Of a stretch of 64,000 nucleotides of DNA, positions 22,101 to 32,209 are shown piece by piece. Positions within the stretch are counted from its first letter, which is position 1. Each line of letters opens with the position of its first letter. Both the position numbers and the translations under genes were made by a program. This DNA is from Bicyclus anynana. Lineage: Eukaryota > Arthropoda > Insecta > Lepidoptera > Nymphalidae. The notes below the pieces were generated by a model. The model did not search any database, had not been told where the DNA came from, and saw only the letters and a list, made by a program, of their open reading frames with translations. The DNA lies in contig NC_069105.1 in assembly GCF_947172395.1 (NCBI RefSeq), positions 2,356,001-2,420,000 on the forward strand. Reading direction: 5' to 3'.

Positions 22101-22594
22101 TTAAATCTGGTACTTTTGATTTAACAGTTTTTGCAGATGCCGACTGGGCCAATGATGTCGTAGACAGACGGTCTTATAGTGGATATATAGTTAAAATTGG
22201 CGGCTCTACTGTGCATTGGGAGTCGCGCAAACAGCGATGTATTGCGCTTTCAAGTACTGAAGCCGAGTACTTAGCCCTAAGTGATTCATGCAAAGAAGTG
22301 TGTTTTCTTAGAAATTTCTTGTATGAAATTTTTGTGAAACATTTTAATTGTCGAATCTTTAGTGATAATCAAAGTGCAATCAAATTGCTTGAAACCAATG
22401 AATATTGCCACAAGAAGACAAAGCACATTGACCTTCGTTACCATTTTGTTAAGGATTTTATTAGAAAAACGGATGTCACAGTCAGCTATTTACCCACTGA
22501 AAAAATGTTAGCTGACATGTTTACAAAACCTTTAACTAATCATAAATTTTTAGGTTTTGTTAATGACTTGGGTATGAAAGATGTAGAATCATAG
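19058..22594 (+). CDS. Copia-1 Pol polyprotein (protease, integrase, RT, RNase H)
   Basis: About 1178 codons with no stop. Protease: DWIVDSGAS (Asp at about residue 45). Integrase zinc region: LWHKRLGHL (190s) and CVTC (229-232). Integrase core: HSDVCGPM, RTDRGGEY and SQNGVSERLNRT (Asp 260, Asp 323, Glu 359). RT: VDVNTAFLHSSLDEIIYMEQ, KQASRLWN and LYVDDFYIFSN (YVDD 859-862). RNase H: VFADADWAND (Asp 1027), SSTEAEYLAL (Glu 1068), FSDNQSAIKL (Asp 1103). The first residues belong to the shifted end of Gag. All catalytic positions I can check are kept, so the enzyme set looks functional. Confidence 0.95.
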   Translation: MIFANAVDTKKSKCFKYKKEQRGNTTTALVANCFGVFENKDWIVDSGASMHMCKEIKWFSYITNCDRTVQVADGTTLRCLGYGSVKIPMKNNKTQLVTDVLYVPDLSTNLISVYKLCEKALSVKFNNTKCYVFKGEVLVVSATRQGGIYILDNVLYDSQEQSLAVTNVNIVSQPQSSLDTTENAKVTPDLCLWHKRLGHLSHHGVSVLCKLAFGVNIHSTQHGAITNKCVTCVEGKQAVQSFPRGEAKRSKQLLELVHSDVCGPMPVCSLGESRYLVTFTDDFSRKTYGYLLKYKSEVLSKFKYFKATVEKQTGFSIKCLRTDRGGEYCSAYFSKYLQSEGIVHQTTAPYSPSQNGVSERLNRTLFEKVRCMLREASLPKEYWGEAVITAIYLKNRSPTAAVPNKTPEEAWTGNKVNLSHLRVFGCLAMTLIPQVKRDKLDSKSRSCIFVGYCENTKGYRLIDPTNPKQIIVSRNVIFFENHFLNHCDNTMIHCDSSNNNNFIYNNIGMQSNPINENYSGLDLQSMVPTENRNINNNVDMQSIGPNENNMDLQSNSPCNHENDMVINSSQSERNNEFLSPVSGESSFQSAEESVLSERDSNQSDAMVWNETIVRGEDLVLQVPSTSCERLVRSTRNKKPDRYKDYDLSDSSDVSFLCQWFIYDEPQSYDEAMASPNRDCWLTAMRDEYNSLIKHNVWQLVDRPKDCNIVSSKWVYKLKSDESGNSTKYKARLVARGFSQKPGVDYSETFSPVVRHTSLRILFCIANELNMDIEHVDVNTAFLHSSLDEIIYMEQPLGFSYDKTKVCLLQKCLYGLKQASRLWNNSVNVLLTNNGYVQNRCEPCVYIKRNNKQLTILALYVDDFYIFSNSSKDKENLYDLLESEFSVKRLGILKNCLGMKIHRDRANGTITFDQSDYINKLLKRFGMTNCKSASTPMVANKLEKGSCNNIVEDSMYPYRELIGSLMYLSVCSRPDITYALSHLSQFNTAFTRDHWLAAKRILRYLNGTKDKKLVFVKSGTFDLTVFADADWANDVVDRRSYSGYIVKIGGSTVHWESRKQRCIALSSTEAEYLALSDSCKEVCFLRNFLYEIFVKHFNCRIFSDNQSAIKLLETNEYCHKKTKHIDLRYHFVKDFIRKTDVTVSYLPTEKMLADMFTKPLTNHKFLGFVNDLGMKDVES

Positions 22595-22771
22595 GCATCT
22601 GTTCTTGTGAGTATTGGTATCCTTATAATTGTGAGTCTGTTGTACCACTTATACTATCATGCTAGATATGAGATGGGCAATGTAGAGATTATTTTTGTTA
22701 TTAACCTGAGTTGTTAATTTTTATGTTTTGTATAATCCTGCATTGTAGAGATTTGTTCTCATGTTACGCAT

Positions 22772-22780
22772 GAGGGGAAG
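22772..22780 (+). other. Copia-1 polypurine tract
   Basis: The bases gaggggaag lie immediately before the 3' LTR, the expected primer for plus-strand DNA synthesis. Confidence 0.75.
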
Positions 22781-23058
22781 TGTTGTAAAGTGATAATTGC
22801 AATTGGGCAGGCAATATTAATATATTGCTAATCTTAATTATTTTATAATTATCTGTCTGCACTCACAACCATAGTGTACCTATTAATGTCAATTGTCATC
22901 TTAGTTTATAATATATTGTCTGTGACAATCTCTCTTCCCGCCAGCTCTGCGATAGGGAACACGCAAAATGTAAATTAGCTCTGATTGTTTTAATAAAACT
23001 TAGCAATTCCACTGTGACTCTTATTTATACTACATGTATAACCTTAATAAACTCAAGA
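22781..23058 (+). repeat. Copia-1 3' LTR
   Basis: 278 bases matching the 5' LTR except for a six-base deletion and two substitutions. It ends before tattt, the presumed target duplication, after which the Ty3-A leader resumes on the minus strand. Confidence 0.9.
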
Positions 23059-23492
23059 TATTTTACGCAATAACAGAAAATAAACCAGTGTAATAAAGTC
23101 AATGACTCGAAAAAATTACTCACAGTAGTACAAGAATCGGTGTCATTGATGAGTCGGCGAATTAATCGGAGCAGCGGCGCAGTGTGTTGCAACGCCGGGT
23201 GAGTCGATCTGGGTCGCGCGTGCAATCCCGCACGCCTCGTCGCGATGGAGGTGATGTTTCAGGAGTTTGGACCGCGTGGCAGCACCTCTCGGCTGGGCAG
23301 TGAACCCTCGGGAACGACAGGGTATGGCACGATGTGGTCTTATTGTCGGAGTAGCTGGGAGTCTGACTATCCGTCTGTCAGAGAGATCAGGAACGGCAGC
23401 AGGGCAGGCAGCTTGGCTCGGAGAACTATAGTTTCTGGACGTCGTCAGGAGTAGGCCAACAGGAATAAATCCCGCTTTCTTCTGACACCAAA
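23059..23492 (-). other. Ty3-A leader with primer-binding site
   Basis: Read on the minus strand, the primer site tggtgtcagaag lies at 23490-23479, two bases after the LTR end. It matches the leucine-tRNA-type site of several insect Ty3 elements. About 420 bases of untranslated leader follow before the Copia-1 insertion at 23058, and the gag ATG is on the far side of Copia-1 at 18008. The leader is GC-rich at 23160-23460 and has no long frame. Confidence 0.75.
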
Positions 23493-23845
23493 TGTTAGTT
23501 TCGGCTTCTCGGTGTTTATAAAAAAAACACTTTGTTAACTGAAACTGAGTTTTATTGTTTATAATTTAACTATAGTTCAAAATACGACAACAAACTCTAT
23601 TACTATGGATCACTACGTTTCGCGACTCGCGAGGACCTGCAAAGGGTCTATAGGCGGCTAGTATTATCAGGGGCTTAGCCTTGTTACTTAGTCCAGACCG
23701 GCGGGCATAAACCAGGTCCGTAGCTGGACAGCAATTCGGCATTTAGAGGCAGAGCTACGGTTTATAAAGCAGATATATTGCTGACAGAACATTTATATCT
23801 GTGTCACAGCTCTACATTAAGAATATAGAATTTAGGGATGTAACA
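23493..23845 (-). repeat. Ty3-A LTR
   Basis: Minus-strand TG...CA block of 353 bases (tgttacatccctaaattcta to actaaca). A related LTR of 343 bases, with the same primer site, lies on the plus strand at 55780-56122; they share gagctgtgacacagatataa, the cataaaccaggtccg region and the terminal half. This LTR interrupts the Jockey-2 frame right after its residues SPILT, so Ty3-A inserted into Jockey-2. Confidence 0.85.
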
Positions 23846-25905
23846 CTACGTAAGAATGGGGCTTACGTAGGTTTTGTACACCCCAATCTTAGTTTTGAGT
23901 GGTAGCCGCGACGAGAACACCGGGTAGAGCAGGTGAATGGCCGTTCTTGCCTTGTTGCTAGCGCTTCTAATGTGTTGCCTCATTGTTAGGTTCCTGTCAA
24001 TCGTAATGCCTAGATATTTCACTGTGTGTGACCATGGGATGGACTCGTCTTGCAGCTTCAATTCGGGAGGCGGTATGAATCTGCCCATCACCATGGCCTG
24101 GGTTTTCTTGACATTGATTGACAGGCGCCATTTCCTTGTCCAATCAGGGAGGGCGTCCAACTGGCTCTGCATTTTTTGCTGTGCTCTGTTCAAGTTCATA
24201 GACGTTGAAATGAAGGCAGCATCATCAGCGAATAATGCTAGATTCACTCCCGGGGCCACTGGGATGTCATCTGTGTAGATGGTGTATAATGTCGGCGAGA
24301 GACAGCTCCCTTGTGGTACACCCGCTCTTATTGGGTGTTCTTCAGATAGCTCCGACTCTACCCTCACCTGGAAGCGTCTTTTCCAGGAAGGAGCGTATGA
24401 CTTTCTGTGGGCGCATTGGGGTATCGATGTGTTTATCGATATTTTGTAGAGCCTGGCCTTCGTGCCAGACTCTATCGAAGGTCTTCTCCATATCGATGTA
24501 GACTGCGATCGTTTTCTCCTTCTTGTTTGTGGCGCTGGTCATCATGTGGAGCACTCTACTGATCTGGAGCGTGGTGCTGTGCTCGCTTCTGAACCCAAAC
24601 TGTTCGGGGCGGGCATTGAAGAAAGGCTCTATCTTCTGTAGGAGCAGTCTTTCGTACAGCTTGAAAGTGGGATGGAAGGAGGGTTATGGGCCTGTAACTC
24701 TCCGGCTTCTGGGGGTTCTTTCCCTGTTTTGGCAGCATAATAATGTGACCCAGCTTCCAGATGTTAAGGAAGTGGCCCACACGCATTAGTCTGGTTAGGG
24801 CGACTATGGTTCTCTTGGGCAGGTGTCGGAGTGCCGCGTTCGGTATTTCGTCTGCCCCGGGAGCTTTCTTAGGTTTTAGCCTCTTGATGGCCGCTCTGGT
24901 CTGTCCTGGCGTGAAAAAGATTTGCTCTTCTTCTATGTCTTGAGTTCCGGGATGGTTTCTCTGGTTATGTAGAGTCACCATCCTGGTGTGGCTCTCGTCG
25001 TGGTTTTCATTAGGTGAAAACTGATTCTGCAGGAACCTCGCTAGTATACCCGCCCGGTCCTCTGCACGGTAACGGAGGTTTCCGTCTTCGTGCAGCAAGG
25101 GCCGTTTGGGTTCCGGCGTCTTAGTTAAGTTCCTGCAGAGTCTATGTAGAGTCATAGAGTCCTCGCTGGCTTTAATGATGTTTTCTTCCCATTCTTGGGT
25201 TTAGATAGATAGTAGTAGACTCTGGATCTCCTGCGAGAGCTGGTTCACTTCAGTCTTCAGTGTTGGGCATCGGGTGAATTGCCATTTCCTCCCCACTTTC
25301 CTTTTCCTTTCTAGTAGTTGTTTGGCTCGGAATGGGAGGGATGGCTTCGCACCGTCGTTGGTAATATCCGTGGTGGCCTCTTTTAGTGCCTCTCGCATGG
25401 TCGACGTGGTATCCGTTGCGAGGGACTCAATTTCCTCCGGGGTAGAGGCGTTTCTGGAGGGGATGGTTTCTTGAATTTTTCTCTCGAATTTATCCCAGTA
25501 CACTCTCCGTCTGGGCCGGGGTTTTGGGATTTTCTGTTGGCTCTCTGGGATGGTCATCAGAACCGGGATGTGGTCCGACCCTATGGAGTCATTCAAGACT
25601 GTATCGGACGTCCGGGAAGTCCTTTTGACACCACGATATCTAAAACATCGGGCAGGTGGTTGTCGTTGTGTGGGTAATGCGTAGGTACTTCTGGGCCTGT
25701 GACGTCATACCCGTTTCTATCGGCGTCATTAAATAGAGCTCGTCCGTTTGGGCATGTCTTGGATGAGTTCCAGGCCGGATTCTTAGCGTTCCAGTCGCCC
25801 GCTAGTACCACTGGATAAGGAGTGTCCAGCAGGCTGCGGACTTCACTTGTTGACAGCGATGAAGTTTGCGGGCGATAGAGCGCGTAGAGATGGAGTGGGC
25901 GGTTT
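23846..25905 (-). mobile_element. Jockey-2, truncated Jockey-clade LINE
   Basis: Minus-strand LINE fragment in four frames. Endonuclease C-terminal part (25201-25905): VVLAGDWNAKNPAWN and GSDHIPVLM. Linker and RT start (24556-25155): RLKPKKAPGADEIPNAAL and ESYRPITLLPSHFQ. RT core (23846-24554): YIDMEKTFDRVWHEG, AGVPQGSCLSPTLYTIYTDD, ALFADDAAFISTS (catalytic FADD) and VKYLGITIDRNLTM. It is cut at the 3' side by the Ty3-A LTR, and its 5' part is missing beyond 25905. It differs in sequence from Jockey-1, so it is a separate family. Confidence 0.85.
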
Positions 25906-26499
25906 GCAATGAAAATAAAATAAACATTACATTGTTTATATAGAAATGCTTAAGCAGCACGCACCGACAGGAATAAAACAAACATGCATAAACTCGTTAA
26001 TCTCATTCGACGCTCAATCGTACTCAACAAGTCCGAACAAGTATTCAATGAATCATCCGACTGATACAGGAATGCACAATTGGGGTTATTTAATAAAAAC
26101 TTGTTAAAACATGATAGATATCTACGAGTACTAATAACTATTAAAATGCGAAAGTGTGTCTGTTGCCTTTTTATTTGTGTCTACTTTCATTACGAAACGG
26201 AGCGACCGATTGACATGATTTTAATTTTTTCTATATTCAATAAAATGTGACAGATATATGAACTACGCGGAGAGAAATATAGAATCGAGTTTGAGCAATC
26301 TTTTAATTCATATTAGTTGATGTTCACAAGTCGTTGTTGTTGTTGAGAGTCGAGAGCTCTTGCAGTCGATGTTTAGTCGTTGTTTTAGTCGATTAGTTAT
26401 ATCTATTTATTACATACATCAAACAAACTAAATTTTCCTTGCTTTTGAGTTGGCAAAGATTTTAATTAAATCATTTATTTTTATATAAATTTTTGATTC
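25906..26499. other. No gene seen
   Basis: AT-rich DNA. A stretch near 26150-26225 (gcgaaagtgtgtctgttgcc, then gagcgaccgattgacatgat) resembles a repeat often seen in lepidopteran intergenic DNA, but I cannot name it. No open frame or RNA gene. Confidence 0.4.
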
Positions 26500-26690
26500 T
26501 ATACTAAATTAATGGCTAAGTTTGTTCAGTCTGTCATGGTTGAACGAAGGTAATTTTTTATTAATTTTAATTTTGAAAAGGATCTTTCACCTTCTGCTAC
26601 TGTTACAGGCAGTGTTAAATATATAAGCAGTGTTGTTGAGATATTAGGAAATGAGGAAATTAAAATATTAGAAAATATATAGCTTTAAAT
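26500..26690 (-). pseudogene. hAT transposase C-terminal dimerisation fragment
   Basis: Minus frame reads LPVTVAEGERSFSKLKLIKN then YLRSTMTD and a stop, the conserved C-terminal signature of hAT transposases of the ZMYM1-like group. About 55 residues are recognisable from 26690 down to about 26525; a few further hAT-like residues follow the stop. It is on the opposite strand from the hAT-2 piece at 27059 and need not belong to it. Confidence 0.8.
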
Positions 26691-26838
26691 ATCAGTCAAT
26701 CCCCCTTCAAATCTATTTTTAAATGTTGGTTTTTCTTGGAGCCGATAACACTGAGATTTTTTTTCATGCATCTCTAATTAATTCCATTTGGAATAAAATT
26801 ACATTTGGAAGAGTGAAAAAACTCAATTACGATACGAT

Positions 26839-27058
26839 GTGTCAATTGACTACAGTAACTACCAATGTGTTGTTATTGGTTCTATGAACTCGGTTTGCTC
26901 ACACTGTAAGGCATTAAAATACAAAAACGAAGCCAATGGATTGTGTTGCGCAAATGGTAAAGTGAAATTGATACCATTGGATCCACCACCAGAACCATTG
27001 TACTCATTGGTTTCAGGAATAGGAACAGATTCTATACACTTTTTGACACATATCCAAT
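26839..27058 (+). pseudogene. Helitron replicase fragment
   Basis: The frame reads CSHCKALKYKNEANGLCCAN, GKVKLIPLDPPPEPLYSLVS and SIHFLTHIQ. This matches the zinc-finger and N-terminal region just upstream of the HUH nuclease in Helitron Rep-helicase proteins. It begins near 26845 and is cut at 27058, where hAT sequence starts. No HUH motif, helicase or Helitron terminus is present. Confidence 0.75.
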
Positions 27059-27850
27059 ACTGTAGAAAAAACAGGATTTCAATATTTAATGAAAGTAGTG
27101 GCACCGCTTTATAAAGTTCCAGCCAGAAAAACAATTACTCACATGATTGACGATAAATATGACATTCTGTCGACGCAATTGAAATTAAAAATACAAGAAG
27201 TAGAAGCACTATCTTTAACTGCAGATGTTTGGACTGACTCGCATAATAGTCAAAGCTACTTAGGCTTAACTGGTCATTGTATATATGGAAATAAATTAAT
27301 GAACATAATTTTTGGTGTAACTGCTCTAACAGAACCACATAATGCTGACTACTTAGCACAAGTAATTGTTAATATGACAGAAAAATGGGGCATCACAAGT
27401 AACAAAGTGGTAGCGTTTATCACGGACAATGGCGCAAATATCGTTAAAGCTGTCACAAATGTTTATGGCAAAAATAAACACATGCCATGCTTTGCACACA
27501 CATTAAACCTAGTATCATCAAAACCATTTGATAATAAGGATGGATTGGAAGAAGCCAAAAATTTACTAACAGCTGTTAAAGATATAACAACATATTTTAA
27601 GCATAATACAAATGCTGCTTGCTGACTCTTTAAAGAAAGCTCAGGATCACCAAACAAAGCCTTTGGGGCTTATTCAGTCTGTGTCTACCAGATGGAATTC
27701 TGTTTTTTATCAATTAGAACGATTTGTTGAGTTATCCGAAATAATTGCGCCAATATTACTCAAGTTAGAATTCATAAAATATCTTATGAATATATTAAGA
27801 CCATTAGAAGTAATAAAAAATTTAAAGTCTCAAAATATGTTACATCTGGA
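27059..27850 (+). pseudogene. hAT-2 transposase, central part
   Basis: Two frames joined by a shift near 27618. They read TGFQYLMKVVAPLYKVPARK, ALSLTADVWTDSHNSQSYLG, VVAFITDNGANIVKAV, HMPCFAHTLNLV and QSVSTRWNSVFYQLERF. These are the ZBED1/ZBED4-type hAT catalytic region; the Asp in TADVWT and the Asp in TDNGAN are two of the catalytic acids. The N-terminal BED finger and the C-terminus are missing. It abuts a Helitron scrap on the left and P-element sequence on the right. Confidence 0.85.
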
Positions 27851-28138
27851 AGGTGCTATTTTACTCGAAGAATGTGCTGGCTGTCCGGAATTCCTTACTC
27901 GACAAATATCAAAATATAGAGGTGAATTGTGTCAAGAAAAAATATGGAGAAGACATTCGAAAGTTTGCATTCACATTGAACTTTTTGTCGCCTAGTGCCT
28001 ACAAGTTCGTAAGGACGACATACAGAGACTGTTTACCACATCTAAGGACCCTTTTTAAAATGGTCCCAGCGTGTTGATGCACCAGGGTTCACAGATGAGG
28101 CATTTAAAACTTTAAAAATAAAGGCCCAGAACAGTTTA
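27851..28138 (+). pseudogene. P-element/THAP9-like transposase, left piece
   Basis: Frame around 27930-28138 reads DIRKFAFTLNFLSPSAYKFV then RTTYRDCLPHLRTLF and, after a small shift, RVDAPGFTDEAFKTLKIKAQ. This matches the P-element transposase region (as in THAP9). The frame continues after the Harbinger-1 element at 36226 as RPILCTLVIDEMAIRKG. The THAP DNA-binding domain and most of the catalytic region are missing. Confidence 0.75.
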
Positions 28139-28320
28139 AGGGCTTGTACACAAAACTGCGATGCGACGTCGCATCGCAAAAATCTGCGAGCTCCCTCTAC
28201 GCATCGCAAGAACTTGCGAATTGATTCGCATCGCGCATTCCTGCGATGTTGCGTCACACTTGTTGACGCCATTTTTAGTTCGCTCTGGGACAGCGTGTGG
28301 GCAAGACGTGTACTTTAAAA

Positions 28321-30465
28321 ATGACAGAATACGACGTTGATTTTTTAATATCACTGATCGAGGAGCGCCCTGTTCTTTGGGATACTAGTAATGAAGATTA
28401 TAAAAACAAATTCATTAAACAAGATGCTTGGAAGGACGTGTGTAAAAGTTTATTTCCAAATTTCGAGGAAAAAGAAAACAATGAAAAAACTAAACTTGGT
28501 AAGTACACAAATACATTTATTAAGTAAAACTTCTTTTTACTTTTTACTAAAACTACCTACAAATCAAACATTCTATTCATATAAGCACAAAAAATATTCT
28601 TTAAATTGTTTACAAATGTTTAGGCGTCGACAGCGAGCTACTTTAATGTTTTACGATGTGATCCTTTTGTACCTGTTGTATTGACTTATTACCTAGAACG
28701 CGAGCAACAATGCAAGCCGCATTGTATATTCTTAAATTAGTTTTAGTTGCCAGCTTAATGCTCCAACTTCACTAGTAAAGTAATCCGAATATTCGTTTCT
28801 AATTATATTTGCACTTACCACCTGACTACCTACATTCAACCCTTGTTGAAGTGGTTGTAGTTCGGAATTATCTATGATCATTTCAATAGGGGTGTCTAAT
28901 TCATCACGGTTAATTACAAAGTTATGTAGTATGCAACAAGCCTTAACAATATCTATTGCAAAATCATATGAAACGTTAATGGGCCGGTGAAATATTCGCC
29001 ACTTATTGGCCAGTATGCCGAAAGTACACTCGACATATCTTCTTGCCCTACTCAAACGGTAGTTGAATACTCTTTGTTTAACAGACAAATGCTTGCCAGA
29101 ATAAGGACGCATGACATTATTCGAAATAGAAAAAGCTTCGTCTCCGACAAAAACAAAAGGAACCGGTTCTTGAAAGCCCGGTAACGGCCTTGATGTTGGT
29201 GTAGGCAAATCACCTCTCATCAGTAAGTCGTACAGTTTCGTGTTGTGGAAAATAGTGGAGTCACTTTCCTTTCCATATGCGCCTATGTCCACATAGATGA
29301 ATCTGTATTTCGAGTCCACAATAGCCAACAAAACTATTGAATTGTAGCCCTTGTAATTAAAAAAAAGTGATCCACTTTTTGGGGGACTACGAACACGAAT
29401 ATGTTTCCCATCAACGGCTCCAATACAGTTAGGGAAGTTGGCTTTCTTGTTAAAGTCCGCAGCTATTTCTTCAAACAGCTGTTGTGTTATTTTTGGTATG
29501 TTTGCATTTAAACAAAATTTCCATATTGCATTACAAACTACTCGTATTATCTTAGCAACTGTACTTATTCCTCGATAATAATCTAAATGTATATTTCTGA
29601 TTTCATTTCCGGTCGCTAGGAATCTGTAACATAAATAGAAAAAAAAGTTAATTTATATAACATACTTGAAAAGTAAAGAACACTAACCTAAAACGACATA
29701 AACATACATAAATTATTTTAATTTATTTAATTGGTAGACAACGCTTCTAGCGTTAAGTTCGCCTATTCTGTACAATTGGTATTTGATGAATAATAAAGAT
29801 TAATAAATAAATGAATAAATTAAATATTGTCTATTTTTTTTTTTTCAGGAAATTCAGTAATACAAAGATGGAGGGGGATTAAGGATACCTTTAATAAATA
29901 TGAAAAGAAACTCAAAGATGCAAGTAGGTCAGGGTCTGCATCCAAAAATATAAAAGAATACCATCTGTACAAACAATTACAATTTCTTAAGAAAAATTTG
30001 CAAAATGAGACCACTACTAGTATAAATGATTCAGAAAATGAGCAGGATAATCAAGAAGGTACATCTAAAACACGTTACCAAAGGCAGCCACCAAAACGAA
30101 AGATGGTTAATAATTTTGAAGATGATATTGTAAAGATTTTAAAGGAACCTGAGAATAGACACATATCTTTTTTTAAAGGTATTCTACCATCACTTGAAAG
30201 ATTAGATGACAATAAAACTCTAATCTTTCAGAGCAGAGTTCTTCAAATTTTAACAGAATTGCATCAACCTCATGGCTACTACTATCCGAATAGCAACTAC
30301 CAGGGTGGCTATCAAACTCAACATTTTGCGACATCTCAACAAACGCCACTGATACGTCCACAGTCATCTAACATACCAGATCAAATTGATTCACCCAGTA
30401 ATGATTTTTCTAACTCAAGCATATTAAGCACACTTTCAACTGAAGAAGACTTTGATTTTTCGTAA
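28321..30465 (+). CDS. Harbinger-1 MADF-BESS partner protein (two exons)
   Basis: Exon 1 is 28321-28498, donor gtaagt at 28499; exon 2 is 29849-30465 after a T-rich acceptor ending in cag. Joined in phase 1 this gives 264 codons. The MADF (Myb/SANT-like) DNA-binding domain spans the junction: FLISLIEERPVLWDTSNEDY and DAWKDVCKSLFP in exon 1, VIQRWRGIKDTFNKY in exon 2. A BESS-like motif lies near 30155-30250 (FFKGILPSLERLDDNKTLIF), for protein contacts. A Gln/Ser-rich tail follows. Transposase exon 2 lies in its intron on the other strand. Probable role: bind element ends and recruit transposase. Confidence 0.85.
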
Positions 30466-31090
30466 ATTTTATGAATTGTAATATTTTAAAAACTCTTTTC
30501 TCAATAAAAACTAATGTAAACAATTATTGTTTTACTTTACTTACCGGATAGTGAGGCCAATCATTTCCAGAGGCATAACAGGAATTCTCCCCTTGTACGA
30601 TTGTTTCTGAAGATATGGTGATAATAAACTTAAAAGCTCTTCGAATGAAAATATGCTCATTCTAAAATACTCGAAAAATTTTTTTTCGTCGGTTTTCAAA
30701 GCTTTATATTTTAGAAGAAAATAGTTTCCAACGGGATTCATAATAGTAATAAATGGATGAACCCAAAATCTTCTTTGTTTCTTTTTCCTGTATCTCCTAA
30801 GCAATAATAGGAGTAGAGGAGGAGGAGTAGAGTAGAGGAGGGTAGTTCGGGAACTCTGTCAATACATACGTGTTTACATTGCGCTAGTTAAATTATTGAT
30901 ATTTCTCATGCTAATTCACTTTTATCCGTGTAAATAAGTAGTGTAATCGTACTTATGTCCATAATAAACTATAAATAACATTTATTTGTGAGTGAACACG
31001 TTATTTTTGTGTGCCTAAGGAGCTTGAAATAAAAACTGTGCGCGCGGTACAGTGTTGACGTTTCGCACAAGATTTCCATCAACTATAGAA

Positions 31091-32209
31091 ATGAAGTGCC
31101 TAGCCTGTCTTTCAGAGTTGAACAAAAGCGAAATTATAAAATGTGTGGCCTGCGATGGTTGTTTTCATTTCAAGTGCGTGAACATGTCGTCAACTTATTT
31201 TGTTGATAATTATTTGAACATAAAAAAATCATGGCGCTGTCCTTCGTGTGACAATGTAACTTCAAGACGTAAAGGTAACGACACACCGGTCCGTCTCCAA
31301 CAAGCTTCATCCGATTCAACGTTTGATATGTCCTGTGAAGATGTAATGGCTGACGAAATCATCAATAAGGAAACTTCTTCAAAAGAAGGTGACTTTCAAT
31401 CCCCGGGCGTGATTTCCTACAAGCAGTTTGCCACTCTTTTGGACTCTAAATTACTTAATATGAAGTATTCGCTAGCGAGGGAAATAAAAACTGAATTAAA
31501 CAGTGCCCTGGAGAAATTTAAGTTGGATTTCTCAGCGACTACGGAATTCTTATCTAATCAAATATGCGATCTGCAAAAGGAAGTTACTTGCCATACAACA
31601 AAACTCAAGGACCTAGAAACTGAAAACCTAAATCTAAAAAAATCTATCAATCAACTTCAGCTCGAGTTAAATTTAAGGGAGCAGGGGAATTTGAGTAGTG
31701 ATTTACAAATATCAGGCATACCGGAATATGAAAACGAGTCGTTAACTCATATAATAACTACGGTAGCAGCTAAACTACAGGTAAATATTAATGAACAAGA
31801 TATAGCCACCTCGATGCGTGTCGGGCCTAAACGCCCTGCCAATAATCTATCGAGTGGAGCGCATTCCTTTCGCTCCCGACCGATCGCCGTGCGACTCGCG
31901 CGCCGCTCCACTCGCGACGAGCTACTCAAAAACGCGCGCGTTCGGCGCGGCTGTACGTCAGGTGATCTGGGTTTGCCGTCGCACGAGGTTAGACGTGTTT
32001 ATATCAACGAGAGACTCACAAGGATTAATAGACAAATATTTACCAAGGCGCGAGAAGCCGCGCGTGCTGCGAGATGGAGATTTGTATGGACTAAAGATGG
32101 CAGAATTTTCGCTCGACGCGCAGAGTCCAGTGACGTTCATATGTTGCAAACTGAAGAAGACATCGATAAGATATTCAACTGTAATAATATCTCACACGAC
32201 GCAGAATAA
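31091..32209 (+). CDS. CR1-2 ORF1 protein (PHD-like finger, coiled coil, FP-like C-terminus)
   Basis: 372 codons from ATG at 31091. Residues 1-60 form a PHD/RING-like Cys-His finger (CLACLSELNKSEIIKCVACD, FHFKCVN, WRCPSCDN). A predicted coiled coil with leucine spacing follows at about 150-205 (QICDLQKEVTCHTTKLKDLE). The C-terminal third (RPIAVRLARRSTRDELLKNA, RVYINERLTRINRQIFTKA, RFVWTKDGRIFAR) resembles the FP-protein C-terminal domain common in insect LINE ORF1 proteins. That third is clearly GC-richer than the flanks. ORF1 proteins bind the element RNA and form the particle with ORF2. Confidence 0.85.
   Translation: MKCLACLSELNKSEIIKCVACDGCFHFKCVNMSSTYFVDNYLNIKKSWRCPSCDNVTSRRKGNDTPVRLQQASSDSTFDMSCEDVMADEIINKETSSKEGDFQSPGVISYKQFATLLDSKLLNMKYSLAREIKTELNSALEKFKLDFSATTEFLSNQICDLQKEVTCHTTKLKDLETENLNLKKSINQLQLELNLREQGNLSSDLQISGIPEYENESLTHIITTVAAKLQVNINEQDIATSMRVGPKRPANNLSSGAHSFRSRPIAVRLARRSTRDELLKNARVRRGCTSGDLGLPSHEVRRVYINERLTRINRQIFTKAREAARAARWRFVWTKDGRIFARRAESSDVHMLQTEEDIDKIFNCNNISHDAE

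Larger units (their letters stand above)
18024..23058 (+). mobile_element. Copia-1, young near-intact Copia retrotransposon
   Basis: Full-length: 5' LTR 18024-18307, primer site, gag 18424-19104, pol 19058-22594, polypurine tract, 3' LTR 22781-23058. It is flanked by a five-base direct repeat tattt (18019-18023 and 23059-23063). The two LTRs differ by two substitutions and one six-base indel, which indicates recent insertion. It sits inside the Ty3-A leader on the opposite strand. The only obvious coding fault is a one-base shift between gag and pol. Confidence 0.95.

Noticed and set aside
30802..30804. ATG-like start of the Harbinger-1 transposase at 30804
   Set aside because: The frame continues on the other side of the LINE insertion, and exon 1 length then matches Harbinger-2.
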